Assembly (NCBI GenBank): GCA_021737445.1
Contig: JAIPDY010000200.1
Coordinates: 1-6,132, forward strand
Direction of reading: 5' to 3'
Origin: Desulfotignum sp.
GTDB lineage: Bacteria; Desulfobacterota; Desulfobacteria; Desulfobacterales; Desulfobacteraceae
DNA length: 6,132 nt
Shown here: positions 6,032 through 6,132 of the stretch, in pieces
Layout of the letters: every line of letters begins with the position of its first letter
How positions within the stretch are numbered: position 1 is the first letter of the stretch
Made by a program: the position numbers and the translations under genes
Notes under the pieces: generated by a model
Database searches by the model: none
Seen by the model: only the letters and a program-made list of their open reading frames with translations
What the model was told of the DNA's origin: nothing

Positions 6032-6132
6032 ATGACCTGGCTGAAAAAGTTATATATATTTATGGGACAAAAAGGGTTCAGCCTGGTGGAACTGATGGTG
6101 GTGCTCGCCCTTATCGGCATACTGGCGGGCAT
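6032..6132 (+). CDS. Type IV prepilin or pseudopilin, N-terminal fragment (3' partial)
   Basis: Only the N-terminus is visible. It carries the prepilin peptidase and N-methylation signature QKG|FSLVELM followed by the start of the hydrophobic helix (VVLALIGILAG). PilD-type peptidase is known to cut after this glycine and methylate the following Phe; Glu at position +5 is present, as needed for assembly into a filament. From ATG 6032 the leader is 15 residues with two lysines (MTWLKKLYIFMGQKG). From ATG 6062 it would be five residues (MGQKG), also allowed for this family. The mature domain is outside the window, so major pilin, minor pilin and type II secretion pseudopilin cannot be told apart. 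The upstream in-frame stop is at 5981-5983. Confidence 0.85.
   Translation, partial: MTWLKKLYIFMGQKGFSLVELMVVLALIGILAG

Noticed and set aside
5947..6132. - strand open frame of 61 codons at the right edge
   Set aside because: It is antisense to the prepilin signature, which is unmistakable on the + strand.

Overview
The window holds five genes, or clear parts of genes, from a bacterial chromosome plus the first codons of a sixth. The organism is probably a Gram-negative member of the Desulfobacterota (Desulfobacteraceae-like). This is an inference from the style of the signalling proteins (PAS/HisKA/REC/REC/HPt hybrid kinase next to a REC-HD-GYP protein), a TPR-SPOR envelope protein, a type IV prepilin, and moderate GC with a mix of AT- and GC-ending codons. 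No rRNA, tRNA, CRISPR array, insertion sequence or phage gene was seen, so there is no direct taxonomic marker.

Layout. Positions 1-2555 (+) are the 3' part of a large hybrid sensor kinase whose N-terminus lies outside the window. After 69 bases comes a response regulator with an HD-GYP output domain (2625-3695, +), probably in the same transcription unit. A 67-base gap with small competing inverted repeats leads to a secreted or membrane-anchored TPR-SPOR protein (3763-4779, +). Its stop codon overlaps the TTG start of rsmG (4776-5474, +), the 16S rRNA G527 methyltransferase. A strong hairpin built into the end of rsmG (5461-5499) ends this unit, and because it has a U-run in both directions it can also stop the converging cold-shock gene (5539-5742, -). 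The cold-shock gene has a near-consensus sigma-70 promoter at 5870-5897 and an untranslated leader of about 120 nt. From 6032 (+) a prepilin-like protein begins and runs off the end; only its leader and the start of its hydrophobic helix are visible.

How the genes may work together. The hybrid kinase carries a complete internal relay (HisKA His119, REC2 Asp548, HPt His698), so its HPt could pass phosphate to the receiver (Asp56) of the neighbouring HD-GYP protein and so control cyclic-di-GMP breakdown. This link rests on adjacency and domain logic, not on proof. The TPR-SPOR protein probably acts at septal peptidoglycan. It is translationally coupled to rsmG but has no obvious functional link to it. 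Cyclic-di-GMP often controls pilus and surface behaviour, so the nearby prepilin is suggestive, but it lies in a separate unit beyond the cold-shock gene.

Overall this is mostly ordinary chromosomal housekeeping and signalling content. I see no convincing undescribed system. The points most worth a second look are a GYP-to-GYH change in the HD-GYP domain, a 16-base all-G/C palindrome directly before the rsmG start, the terminator embedded in the rsmG stop codon, the long cold-shock leader, and a degenerate first receiver in the kinase.
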